Assembly: GCA_023055355.1 (NCBI GenBank)
Contig: JALJCS010000004.1
Coordinates: 23,505,244-23,569,243 of the forward strand
Length of the DNA stretch: 64,000 bases
Reading direction: 5' to 3'
Source: Agelaius tricolor
Taxonomy: Eukaryota > Chordata > Aves > Passeriformes > Icteridae
Part shown: positions 48,601-60,681 of the stretch, piece after piece
Layout: each line of letters opens with the position of its first letter
How positions within the stretch are numbered: the first letter of the stretch is position 1
Notes under the pieces: generated by a model
What the model was told of the DNA's origin: nothing
Seen by the model: only the letters and a program-made list of their open reading frames with translations
Database searches by the model: none
Translations under genes and position numbers: made by a program

Positions 48601-51600
48601 TTTGTTTGGCAGGGAAGGGGCCTCTGTTTTTCTTGTGGTCCTTGCGTTCACACTACCAGAACCTCATCTTATCTATGTAGCAGCTTTCTCATTCTGCAGC
48701 AATTTCCAGCCTGACTTCTCAAAGCTCTCTATGGACTTCATGAACTTCTGCTACCTCACCCCTTCCTGGCATTCAGAAGTGGGTGAACCAGAACAGCCAG
48801 AACGAGTATTCTGACTAGGGTTGCACTAACACCTGAAAGAGAACTGAGAAATTAATCTGGACCACAAATATCTTATGCTTTTTTGAACAGAATGGAAGTG
48901 GTTTTGATGAATCTCTGTACTCAATGAACTTTTTTCCTTCCAGCTCATGCCATGGGTGAAGGTGGTTCACTGGATATTATGTTCAAAGGTTTTGTGTGTC
49001 TGGAAAAAAAGGATGCCAAAAGACCAGAGAAACAGAGAGCAAAGGGAGCAAGAAGGCCAAAAACCTAGACTCAGCCACAGTAGGAACAGCAATGTGACCC
49101 ATGAAAAACTGTCAGAGATCAGACTTTGGGACTGAACTGGAAGGTGAGAAAGTGGTAAAGCAAAGAGCCATGAGCTCTTGCTGTGCAGCTCTTACTCTAC
49201 TGAGGGAAACAGAACTTTCATGTTCTTTTCAAACAAGCATAACAATATGTGTAACAAAAGTACCTGTCTCTACCTGAGTTTCTCCCATTAGTGCTTTTTC
49301 CAAAGACTAACCTTTTACCTGTCCAGGAAGCAACAGCACTCCAATGTAAATCAACATATCACTAAAGATTATAGGATAAGAAAAATTCTTCTCTCCCATT
49401 TTCATGGGAATGAGTGGGAATAATATTGAAGGGGAAGACTAAAATCTTGGCTCAAGACCTTTCTCCTGTTACTCTTTCCAGACAGCCATTACTTTCTCTT
49501 CTGTTTTTCCTTACTCCTATCACTCCAGCATATATAGTTGCTGAAGGGGCTCACACTTTGGCACTTGAGAGTCGCAAACCTCCTCTTCAGGACTTTACAT
49601 AACTTTGCCTTCTATGGAAATTTTTCATTTTCTCCTCATTGTACCTAATTCCTCACCAAGCCACCAGAACAATCCACACATCTCATACAATATGATGATC
49701 TTACACCAAGGAAGTGGGAGATGGTTGTATATTACATCTAAGGGAAAGAAACAGCAATCCAAATTTTCATTTATTCTTTTCTCTCCCTAATAGAGCCATT
49801 CCTTCTGCAGCCAGTGTATGAAGAGAGGTGGTAACCTAAATCAACACACATCCTCTGACTGTCCCCATACATGGCTCTTTTACTCAGTGTAACCTGATGT
49901 AACATTTATCCCTCTTGCAGAGATGACAGACACCAAAATATTCCAGGGGTCTTGAATCAAAGGGGAAACATTTCTGTAAAGGACACTGCCATATTTCTTA
50001 TCCTAAGCAGCCTTAACTGTCCCCAGCATGGGGCTAAAGAGGAGAGTATTAGGCAATTGTCACCAGCTGAGTGATTGCTCTAGGGTCATATCTAACACCT
50101 GACTGGTCTAATAAAATGTAAACTTTGGCATCCATAAAATCAGCACCAAGAACGATGGCAGTGAGCAGTGCAGCTAAACCAAACTCTCTATTTCTCTGTA
50201 GATTCATCCTGCATATAGTTTTGGATAGCCCAGTAAACAAGTTGTGGAAGATTTTACCACCATCCTCCTATCCAAAGACTACAAAATTAAGTATGAAACA
50301 AAGCTCCTCAACCTGGTAATAGCCAGTGTTAATTTACTGGCTTCCACTCTGTTAAAACCTTTTCAGCAGCAGACTGGAGAGAAAAGCTGTCTTGTTCTTG
50401 CCTGCAGGGATGTTTTGATGAGCTGAAACTTTATCTACACTGACAAGACAGTAGTGAGCAAGTGTCAGAGCATTTTTATTCAGATCTCAACCACACCTTT
50501 GCAATGCTTCTTGCATCTCTGGGGACTACAAGGGAGAAAAAAACCCCACATAATAAAACACACTACTCTGACTTTTCACCCAGCTTTGGTTAAACCTCTA
50601 ACAGCCAGAATATACAATTAGATTAGTCAAAATTATACAGCCTCCCCCCTCTCAGAAAGAAAGACCTGAACCTAAAGTTCTATACACATCTCAGGAGCTG
50701 GGTGAAGGGGATGGTGCTTGTGTGACAGAGCAAAAGAGGGAGAGAATACAGCCTATGCTGACACTCCTCTCCAAAACAAGAAATAGTCAAGCAAGGAATA
50801 AAATACATGTGAAGGGAATTTATTTGATTTAATCACCAGAAGTAAGTTGTAAAATCACTTCTTCCCTTCATGTCAGATTAAATATTCAATGATTCTCAAG
50901 CCCTGTCCTGTTCTTTCAGCTGAGGAGACACAGGGCATCTTTGTCAGCAGAGGCAGCTGCTCAGAAGGCTGAGGCAAACCCGCCATCTGTCCACAGCTGA
51001 TCAGCTCATCCCTGATGCAGGTGAATATGCCCTCAAAGAGTGGGAGAGGTGAGAAATAAATGTACTGACTTTACTACAAGCAAATCTGAACCACATTTTA
51101 AGAGACAAGACACAGTACAGAGACGGGTACAAAACTGAGAAGTACTTTACAGTCAGTGAGCAAAAACCTGTAAGAAAGAAGTTCCTACCATAAATGCAAG
51201 CAATCTTTGTTCCAGTCCTTGCTGAAAGGATTGCCAATTTAAGGAAAACTGACTTAATACAATTGTAATAATTTACCCAAAAAAAGAAAGCACTACCAGA
51301 GCAAATCAGTACTTTATTATATTCCTATTCTTCCAAGCTCACCTTACTCAAGAGAAAAGCAGCACACGATGAGCTCATTTTTACTTTCTAGCCTTTACTC
51401 AAGAGACCAACCACATATCAAAGGATCTTATAATGTGCATCATTTAAGCATCAGCATAAGATGCCCCAGTACATATAGTAGTCCAGTACATCTTACATGT
51501 GTGTTGCAGATGACATGATTTTGTAATGCCTCAACACAAAAGCCACTGCACACAAGGCTAGGATATTTCAAGAGATTTCAAATTCCTTAATAAACAGGCA

Positions 51601-52450
51601 CTGTCAAAGTGTTATTTTTAATAGTATAAACATGTTGTCTATTTCAATATTCTGTTTCTTAAAGATACACAAAATGAGAACACACAGTGCTGCATAACCT
51701 ACCACAAGATTATTCTGAAATCTCAAAAAGTCTCACACATAAAGAAGTTAAACTCCTTTTAACTGTTCCTCATTGTAAATATTAATAAAAAATCAGAGCT
51801 AGGGTCCATTCTAGCAGTCATGCTATGAGATTGACATTTCCTGTGTTAATCCACATTTTTTTGTCTCATGACAATGGTAAGAAATCATAAAACTCTAATT
51901 TAACCTAACAACCAAGAAATATTTTTAGTAGCGTAGAGTCGTATTTAAATTAATGCTGATTGCAAAGTTGTTCTTTGCAATCTTCTGCAAGCTATTCCAG
52001 AGGCAAGTGCCTGTCTGAGGTTTCTCTTTGACTCCCTCCTGGCCCCAAGACCCAGCTTTCTTGCCCCAGGTTCTCCTCCTGTAAAAATCTGGAATTATAC
52101 TTTGTCTCTAGCTACTGGGAAAAAAAAAGAGCTTTAGTGCGATGAGGCGATGAAAACTCCAAGATCAATTAGAAAAGAAAGGCCTTGGATTCAGTCTGGA
52201 CAGTTTCCTTAAAATGTGAGTTAAAGGCTAAGAATCAAAAGATCTGGAAATCAGGTGAGTGGTAGGTTCCTGGTGTCCAACTGAAAGACAAGAATTTAAG
52301 AGTTTGCTTTCAGGAAATAAGCCAGACCTCACAGCCATTTACAGAACACCCAACCAGAGGTAGAGCCCTGACCCATCTGAGGCATGTATTAGAACAGCTG
52401 GGTCAGAACACACTGTCCAAGTAATGTGTTATCCTGCTCCTGACTCTTAG

Positions 52451-52470
52451 CATTACTTTTAAAAGTAATG
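52451..52470. repeat. 20-bp perfect palindrome
   Basis: cattacttttaaaagtaatg equals its own reverse complement, with no spacer. AT-rich and without flanking pairing. It could be a dimeric factor site or chance. Confidence 0.95.
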
Positions 52471-53899
52471 TATGTCCTATTCTTTAGTTGTCTAATACTT
52501 GAACTGGGAAATTTTCAGGTTAATAATTCTTCTGAAGGATGCACTATCATTAGTTGTTGCAATTCTGAATATTCTTGTTAGCTATCAATGCCCTACCCTT
52601 TTTTCTCATGCATATTAACTTTAGTTTCAACGTCATCTTTACAGCAAGGAGTTCACAGTTTTAATTAACATGGTATGAAAAGACATTTCCTTCCCTTTGT
52701 TCTGAGCCCACAGTAGAATTCAGCTGTAATGAGTCAACTCTTAACCTGCATTTCCTAAAACACTAAATTTTGTCTTCTTTTCTAAATATATAATTCTAGA
52801 ATCAGTTTCAGACACGTGGATCTCAAATCGAATTCATCCATATTCAATTACTACAGTCATGAGAATAAAAGGAAATTCTTTGTCCTCTCTCTGATTTTAC
52901 CACTCAGAAAGAAAGACCAATGGACTTTAGAGTGATTTCCCCCTTGGGTTTTGTTACCACTTTTCCCTTCCCACAGCCTTACCCAGGCCAAAAATAAAGA
53001 GTGAAGTGAAAGCGACATTTTTCCTGAGTTCAGTCAATCAACTACAGAACAGTTTATGACAAAAGATACACTATTTGTCTGTGTAGACAAGATACTATTT
53101 ATCTCATTAGAGAGCTTTTCTGCTTTAGATTGTGCAAGGCAGAAGAAGCAAGGCCAGTACAGCTGCAGGCAAGGATCAGAATTTTCCCCAACTCACATTT
53201 CAGCTGACAGCCATAGGTCTGCCCACTTCTACGCATCTATATGTACAGTATCTCCTGCAGACTTCCCACTCCTACCAGGCAAAAGCCTGGTAGCCTGGTG
53301 GCATTTTTACTACTTTCTTCGCAGCAGTCGTACTTTCCTTGCTGAATTCCTGGATTAAGTGTATTTTAGTCAAGAGCATAGGAGTAAACAAAAACATGGG
53401 GATTTTTCTTCTTCCTTTATGTTTATCCCACCATTTTCACATGCTGATTCTGGTTGCTAAATTAAGTGCTACCAAGTCTTGCTGTTTCATCACACCTGGA
53501 TGTTTATAGACACAGAGTTCTTGACCAGCCAGATCTAAAGTCTCTCATGTCTGTAATGAAAAAAAATTTCATTTGACTGACACCGATTATTAGTAGTACT
53601 GGTATAATTTTAATTACAGTATTACATACATTTTATAGGGAGAGATTCTGCCTTACTTTGCCTCATCCAGAACTGTAAATCCTTCAAGAAACTCCATGTG
53701 TCTACGTACACATGTATAGTGTGTGAATATATATGCAGTGTACGCACAATCACAGGTGAACTGAATCAATAGCCCTGTAGCTTCAAAAGGCATCTAATTA
53801 CCATAAGCAACAACCCCCTGTCAAAGGGGGAAAGAAATACACAGGTGCAGAGTAATCCGTGCAAGTCAAGAAGAACACAGTAAGAAAGCTCAGAGGAGG

Positions 53900-54640
53900 A
53901 GCAGCCCAAGAGCTGCAGCAGAAGGGAGCCCCGACCTGCTACAGTCTTCTGAACACCCCAGCAAGTGCATCTTGTTGCCTCACACGATAGTCCAAGGTGA
54001 GAGGCACGAAGTGGTTTCTCAAGCAGCACAGCAAGCAATATTACTAGCTCTGTTGCACAGACAGAAAATTAACATGCGTGCTCTCCAGCCTGCCCCGGGC
54101 GGATAAACCTGCTGCCTGTCAGCTTGCATCCTCGTAGGCAGGAGATAGCAGCTGGGGCAGCAGCCAGTGCATGCTGCCTGACAGCACCCTCTCCAGAGGC
54201 CTGATATTATTACAGAGCGCACCTCTCTCTCTGCAGGCTGAATTAACTCGTTCTGACTGTGTGACAGCTCTGACGACTGCCCGCACGGATGCAAGCAGCC
54301 AGGGTCACATGCTGTTGCGTGCATGGCCTGTCACCAGCCGTGCCACTAAAACCAGACAAAACCTTGTCAAGGGAGATAAACTCCTCCAGAGGCAGAGGTA
54401 AGCGACTCAACTCATGGCACAGCTTGTGAGGGTTCTGATCAAGTTCAAGGACAGTATCCTCTGACAGGGAAGCTGGGTGTAGGATGGAAGGAACACACAC
54501 ACGCTGGAACACGCATTCATGCACAGGCATAAAGAAAAAAGCAAAGGCAGACAGGTTCAGCTGATGGGTCACAGCCAGGAATGCTGGTGGGGGCACAGCT
54601 TGCTGTCAGCAGTCTCATAATAAAAGGCGGAAAGGAAAAA
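53900..54640. promoter_or_regulatory. CpG-enriched patch (possible promoter or exon region)
   Basis: By eye I count about 18 CpG dinucleotides in roughly 740 bases, in a window otherwise strongly CpG-depleted. CpGs occur in 'ccccgggcggataaac', 'gacgactgcccgcacggatg' and 'gttgcgtgcatgg'. No transposon is recognised here. The patch contains the best-bounded candidate exon of the window. It is smaller and weaker than a classical CpG island but could mark an alternative promoter, a 5' exon or a lncRNA. Confidence 0.35.
54237..54397 (+). other. Best candidate exon: 161 nt, open, consensus splice sites
   Basis: The acceptor 'acctctctctctgcag' ends at 54236. The donor 'ggcagag|gtaagc' starts at 54398. 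Of the three plus-strand frames only the one starting at the first exon base is open; it reads through all 53 codons and meets TAA only at the donor itself. The encoded residues (for example 'AELTRSDCVTALTTARTD') match no family I know. The length, phase and CpG-rich setting fit a genuine internal or 5'-UTR exon, but no partner exons can be shown. Confidence 0.3.
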
Positions 54641-55743
54641 GCTTCCAATTCTCACTGCAAAATGACATCAAAAGAGAAGAAAAATAAAAGCATGTCCTCC
54701 CACTTTGAGGTCCTGGAGTTCTGGATGTGCCCAAAAATTAAGTTAGGGAGCAGAGAAAGTGAGTTTGCAAAGAAAAATACCCTGTTCACTTTAGCAGTTA
54801 GCTTCTGCTGCAGATGATACCTCTGCTTATGGCACACCTGGCACAGCCTGGTAAACCTAGCTGAAAAATTGCTTAATATTAAACTTTTTTTCTTCACCTT
54901 TCTTCAAGAGCCTTTATCCTAAACATGAAGCCCACAGGCAATTGTGCTGACAGTATTTTCAAAGAGCCGAGTACTCCCTGCTCTGCATCTCAGTGAGCTG
55001 TACCCCAAGATAAGAAAAGAGTGGTAGGGCTAAAAAACCCACTGATTGGTATCTTCCTTTTACTTGAACCACAGAAAATTTCCATTCGACTTGTTCTTCA
55101 CCCTAAAATACCAAGGAAATGTGTTAACCCCCTGTATTATTTGCCACAAAAATACTAGGTGTCTGAGAGATACAAGGGTTTTTATTATTCAGATGAAAAC
55201 ACTCAGCTTACCCAGCATATTTGATCAGTATATATGGAAAGCAGTTACTAGACATAATGTACACTTTGGAAGTCATACTTAGTGCAGATATGGTCTCTCT
55301 GCTTCATATTTCTGCCATCACACAAAGAAGCCTCCCTACAGTCTAAGCACCTAAGTAAACAGAAGCTTCTACTGCTTTACATTACCAGCATAGCACAAAA
55401 CAACTGGAATATGCTCTTTGGCCACAGACTTTGCTAGCAAAGAGAAAACAGAGGCTTACCACAGGTAGCATGTTATTTTACAAAAAAATTTTTCTTTTAA
55501 TGAGCTCTGCAAACAGAACCTACCCATGGGAAGGGTGTTACCACCATCCAGAGTAAATGAAACATTATGTGTTCATCCCATCAGTAATAAAAAAGAAGTT
55601 TAAATGGACACTAATATGTTAAAAAAGCAACCTTTGATGCAATCACCTTGTAAGTATCAGGGAAGTGTGTCACTTAGAGATAGTTGTTGAAAGAGAGGAT
55701 TTCTACACCATTTGTCCCAGATCAGCAGTGATCAAATGTTATG

Positions 55744-55758
55744 TTTTTTTTTTTTTTT
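55744..55758 (+). repeat. 15-T homopolymer with acceptor-like end
   Basis: Fifteen T followed by aacag. Probably a simple poly-T. It resembles a splice acceptor, but no exon-like sequence follows. Confidence 0.8.
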
Positions 55759-57637
55759 AACAGCCTTATGTATGAAAACAGTTGCTGGTTATATTACCAA
55801 AAACTCATAGGAAGATCAACTCAGTTGGGCTACATTCTAGTATTAATAGGATCCTGACTACAGCTCCCACCTGGAAGCAATGATAGTGGGATGGCACAGG
55901 TTTATTTTGCTTTTGTCTGTGCCATAGTCTTTTCTGCAAACCTCCAAAATAGGAAAACTTTCAAAGTTTTACCTTACATAAAATATAAAAATGTCATTGA
56001 GCAAGTAATGAGCCATTTTCTGCTTATTTCAAAAAACATATTTGGCAACCTTGTACTTTTGTGAAATGAATGGAATTTTTCTTTGCCAGTTATTGTTTTT
56101 TTAAAAGCTTAGTATGTAAGGAAGCAAACTAACATAAGTGTATATTTGCACAGAAACACCTGGAATTAAATATTTTCAGGATAATACTGAAGATGGTATA
56201 GTACAGGAACCTCTAAAAACAAGTTTGAACCAAAATCCAGACACAAATATCCCAAAGACCTGAAGAGTTTTTTTTCTATTGGAGCTCTATATGTGGGATC
56301 TCTCAGAAAGACCTTAAGGGAACAATCCCCTGTTCCCTAGCAAGCAGCAACCTCAGGCTAATGACTAGCCTTAACATAAAATGAAAGAAAAGAAAATGAG
56401 AATTAAACTACTTTCTTATGTCTATTCATTCTATTCATTCACAGGAAGCCTGTGATTTTCAGAGAAAAGTCTGATGAGCGGCGAGTCAAAGGTTCCAGAG
56501 GTAGAAGATCCTTTTTTACTTCTTCTAGGTATTTTCTTCCATAGGCTAAATGAATTGTCATTCATATTTTTGAGTCACTTCTCATTCATCATGCATACCC
56601 AGCAGAAAAAGCACAATTTTCCATTGACCTCTTTGATTTTGACAATCTTCAGACTTCTTCTAGGCTATAATATTCCTTTTTATTTTGAGAGAAAAAAATA
56701 ATCAAGGTTATGTTCCTCAGGATCATGTAATGAAAATCCTTTAAAGCAGAACACAAGCATATATGGCTGAGAACAGCGTAACCAAAACCAATTCACCAAC
56801 TTTTCCTGTCAGTTTATCAATTTGAAATAATCATGATACTCCTGATCTTTATAAATACGGAAGTGGTACAGAGTGTCTTGTCTGTTGGAGAGGCTTAGCA
56901 CATCATGTTTCACACAGGAGAGTTGTTCTCAGAGACATATATCTTTTTCATCTCTCCTAGTGATTAGTTGGGGATTGCTCTCTTGGGGATTGAACACTTC
57001 AAGTTCAAATAGAGATTTTTTCCCACAAAGGGAATGGTGTCCCTGCCACCAGTAACTAATTTTCAAGTTATCATTATCTTTAATTGTCGACTATCAATAA
57101 AGTAAGTCAAATAAATAATAATAAATAAATATGTGTAATAAAATGCTCTACTGCCTTCATGTCTAATAATGAAACTATAACAGAACTCCAATCAGCAAGT
57201 TTCTCCCAGCTACCATGGTTTGCAGATCGAATATATCTTGGGTTTTTGTGTTTGCAACTTTGGAGGCTGTTCACAGAAGCAATTAAGAATTGCTATAGTA
57301 ATAGTACCATGCAACACACTGTCTGTGAACTGAAGCATTAGATATGTAAGCCTTCTAGCAGGACATTGTTAGCACATGATAATGACAGTTTAGAGCATTT
57401 GTAAATATCAGCTTCTTATTCCTAACTCCAAAGTAGCCGGTGCACAAATACACAGAAAAATAAGTCAATCATTAAAAAAAAAAAATCTGAAAAGCTATGC
57501 CACTTCTGGATGCCAGTGGGAGGAATAATACTATCTGGATTCTCCACTTTTATCTGGGGGCCAGTGCAGCTCTCCTAGAGTATGACTGCTCCTTGCAGCT
57601 TGAGGAATGAAAAATCCCAATTCCATTTTCATTTCCA

Positions 57638-58208
57638 TTTCTCATCACACTGCTTCTGGCTGAGATGGAGTTCATTTTCTTCAGAGCAGCCCAGAAAGTG
57701 CTGCTTTTCTGATTTGTGCTGAAAACAACCCTGATAACACAATCCTGAGAGCTTCAGCTGCTGGTGAACGGTGCTTGTGCAGTGCCGAGGCTTTCTCTGT
57801 TTCTCATCCTCCCTGTGCCTTCCAAATGAGCAGGGTCCGGGTGGGCGAGTGCCTGAGAGGGGACACAGAGGGCACAGCTGACCCCAGTGGACAAGGAGAT
57901 GGCCCATGGTGCTCAGCAAGCACCGTGGCAGGAGGGAGGCAGGAGGCTCACGGTGTCTGTGCTCCCAAGCCAGTGTTAGGTGTGCTGAGGCCCGGCTTCT
58001 TGGGGAGCCCGCTGGGACATCCACTTGCCCAGGGGAATGAATGCCCTGTTCTGCTCTGCCTGCATGTGCAGCTTTTGCTTCACAGCTTAAACTGTCTGTG
58101 CCTTCCTTCATGAGTCTTCTCCCTCTCCCTGCATTTCCCTCCTACCTGGCAGAAGAGGGGAGTGAGGGAGTGGCTGGGGTGAATTTGGCTGATGGCTGGA
58201 GCCCCACA
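57638..58208 (+). mobile_element. LTR of an avian ERVL-like retrovirus, sense on plus strand
   Basis: The 5' part reads 'tggctgagatggagttcatt' and then 'gatttgtgctgaaaacaac'. The middle has 'aggggacacagagggcacag' and 'ctgaccccagtggacaagga'. The 3' part has 'cttaaactgtctgtgcc', in the position where related copies carry their polyadenylation signal region. I recognise this as an LTR type widespread in birds. The ends are approximate (within about 15 bases) and I found no clear target duplication. It is GC- and CpG-richer than its flanks. The 160-codon minus frame and the 112- and 103-codon plus frames across it are artefacts. No internal retroviral genes adjoin it. Confidence 0.8.
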
Positions 58209-60108
58209 AATGTACATATGTACTGTTTCTATTCAGCAGAAATTCCTAATAACTATAGAAATCACTCAGAACAAAACAAAGATGATCATTATGGCTCCAA
58301 TATATTATTTTGCATCCCTTTTAATACCCATATTTATGTAATGGAACTCTGAACACCTCTATGTTGCTCACAGTCATAAACATTTCTCACAGACTGTCTA
58401 ACTGAGCACCTTTTTCTTAATACTTATTTTTTAATCAAATATCTTAGTATGAATTTCTTCCAGAAAAGTCACCAATAAGGCAAATTATGTTCTCGACACC
58501 AGACACAGAAAATGGAAAGTTTATTGCATTGTATCTTTCTATCTGTGTCCTGGATGAGTTCATAGGAAATGTGAAGAAGGGACCACAGTTAATTATTTTG
58601 TTTATTCCAGTTTCCAGCAGGAGGGAAGGCATTCCAGACATGGAACTTACACGAAGTACTGCTGTTCTGCTTCTATGTCCACAGAACTCTCAGGCTTTGC
58701 TTTGATTCTGCAAACACACTTTGTAACACAGCTTCCATATCCAACCATGTTCATTTTGCAAATAAATTTGACATTAAATTGCCATTTTTAATCCTGTGAT
58801 ATTCACCTCCTGCAGGTAATGATACACAGTTACACAACCACAATTACACCGCTAGGAGCATATGTAGAATGTGGATGCTTTAACTGGGGTTTGAGGTGTT
58901 ACCTTGAACCTGTGCAGGTGGGGCTATCTCTCCATGAGCAGTTACTGCAGGGCGAGAGTGGGCTGCTGTGCCTCAGCTGCTCACCATGGAGATCCCTCGG
59001 CGACAGAGAGGACAGAGCAGTACCTGATACAGACTAAAGTTCCTCTTCTTCCCATTCTGGACTGCTGCCTCATGATTTAGCTAGAAAAAGTCCTAGAGCT
59101 GCTGAAAGGGCAAATAAGATTAATGGCTGGTGTACCTACTTGGTTGTTTGCATCTTCCCATATAGCAAACCTCTGGACTATGCTACACTGTTAACTTCCT
59201 TCAAATCTTCTGACCCAAAAGGGTGTTTCCCAGGTGCCCTATTAAAAGAACTTCACAAGATTTTTTTTCTTTCATGGAAGGGCAATCTCACCAAAGGTTA
59301 ATTCTCTCTGTTATCTCAGTGAGGCATAACCTGAAAACCACTGCCAAGGTGTCCACAGCTGCAGTATCTTGGCAATAATTCTTTTTCAGCATATTTACAG
59401 TACCAATATTTGTATAGTAATATATGACCACTGTGTTGTAATTTGAACTAAGCTAATCAATATGGATGTACTTCATATTCAAGATCTTTTCATAATTGTA
59501 CTTGCCAACACAGGGTTTTATGAATATAGACGATAAAACAATTAAGAAACATATAAAAATAATACTCTTGACATTTTTACTCATACTAAAGACTCCTAAA
59601 CATCTGTGTTTCATTGGATTGTGTTACAAGCTTATATATATACTTCAGAGTTCCCAGCAGGACACTTGAATCTAAAAGGAAGCCATAATTTATTATCCCT
59701 ATTAATGAAATTCTCTACTTCAATCACTGTGGAGCTTTATGGTGAACTTCTGAATATCAAAATTACTTTTGCACAGCTGAGCCTTATTCAGAATCTGGCC
59801 TTGAGGAGACTCATTTCAGTATATTAGGCTTTAGGATTTCAAATCATTTTAAAAGGAAGGGTATTGAAAAAGAAAGTAATTGTTACATTTTTTTGTGATT
59901 GCTGCTAACAATTTAACAATTGTTACAGCAACTGTTAAATGCTGGCATAAAGAATTCCTAGCATGAAATATGTAAGTCTGCTGTTATTCCAAACTGTTAC
60001 AGAAAAATACCACAATTTCCATGTGAATTTAATATTTGGTGGCATCTAAGCTATTTGAGGCTCAATAAGTATAATACAATGCAAACTTAGCATAATAAAA
60101 TAAATGGC
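58209..60108. other. 1.9 kb spacer between two inverted LTRs
   Basis: AT-rich single-copy DNA without retroviral genes, so the two LTRs are not the ends of one provirus. A 12-bp palindrome (taacaattgtta, 59914-59925) lies inside a slightly longer imperfect hairpin (about 59901-59930). A short GC-richer segment at 58890-59035 has no recognised identity. Confidence 0.45.
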
Positions 60109-60681
60109 TGTCGTGGTTTAAGCCCAGATAGAGATTAAGCACCACACAGCCACTTGTTCAGACCTCTAGTCTTCTCCAGTGGAATGGGGAGAAGAATCAA
60201 AGTTTAAGTTGAATGTTGAGACAGGAACAGTTTATTAACTGAAAATAAAGTAAAATACAATTTTATTAGTAAATTCTGATAATGATTATAATAAAAAAGA
60301 AACAAGAAAGTGATGTATAATGCAATTGTTCACCGCCTACTGACTAATGCCAGACCCTACTTCCCAAACCCAGATCAGCCTGCCTGTCCAGGTAACTCCC
60401 CCAGTTTACACACTGGGCCTGATATCCTATGGTGTGGAATATCCCTTTGGGGACTTTGAACCACCTGTCCCAGCTGTGCTCCCTCCCAGTTACTTTTGTG
60501 TATATCCTCAGTGGCAGAGCATGAGACAAGGAAAAATAAGTCCTTGACTCAGGATAAACACATCTTAGCAAAACCCAAAACATCAGTGTGTTATCAACAT
60601 CATCCTCATTCTGAAATCAAAACACAGCATTTCAGCAGCTGCTGAGAAGAAATTAACTCTACTCTGGCTGAGACCAGCACA
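60109..60681 (-). mobile_element. Solo LTR of an avian ERVL-like retrovirus, sense on minus strand
   Basis: On the plus strand it runs from 'tgtcgtggtttaagcccaga' to 'ctggctgagaccagcaca', so the sense strand has the usual TG...CA ends. The flanks are atggc (60104-60108) and atggt (60682-60686 region, beginning right after the LTR), a 5-bp target duplication with one mismatch, as expected for ERVL integration. Recognisable inner blocks are 'catcagtgtgttatcaacat' and 'ggtgtggaatatcccttt'. It is about 573 bp and no internal genes remain. It shares its 5' region with the plus-strand LTR at 57638-58208, so both belong to related families. Confidence 0.88.

Larger units (their letters stand above)
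36535..57637. other. 21 kb noncoding DNA between LTRs
   Basis: No recognised LINE or LTR in this long stretch. It holds a TTTTA-like run just before its left border (36290-36312, inside the LTR), a 9-C run (37661-37669), the 24-G run, short direct and inverted repeats, conserved-element-like blocks and the CpG-enriched patch, all listed separately. Open frames here are at most about 117 codons and show no domains. Confidence 0.45.

Noticed and set aside
57629..58111. 160-codon minus-strand open frame in GC-rich DNA
   Set aside because: It is the antisense of the LTR at 57638-58208; openness follows from GC-rich LTR sequence.
58209..60108. Possible provirus between the two LTRs
   Set aside because: The LTRs are in opposite orientation and the spacer shows no retroviral gene residues.
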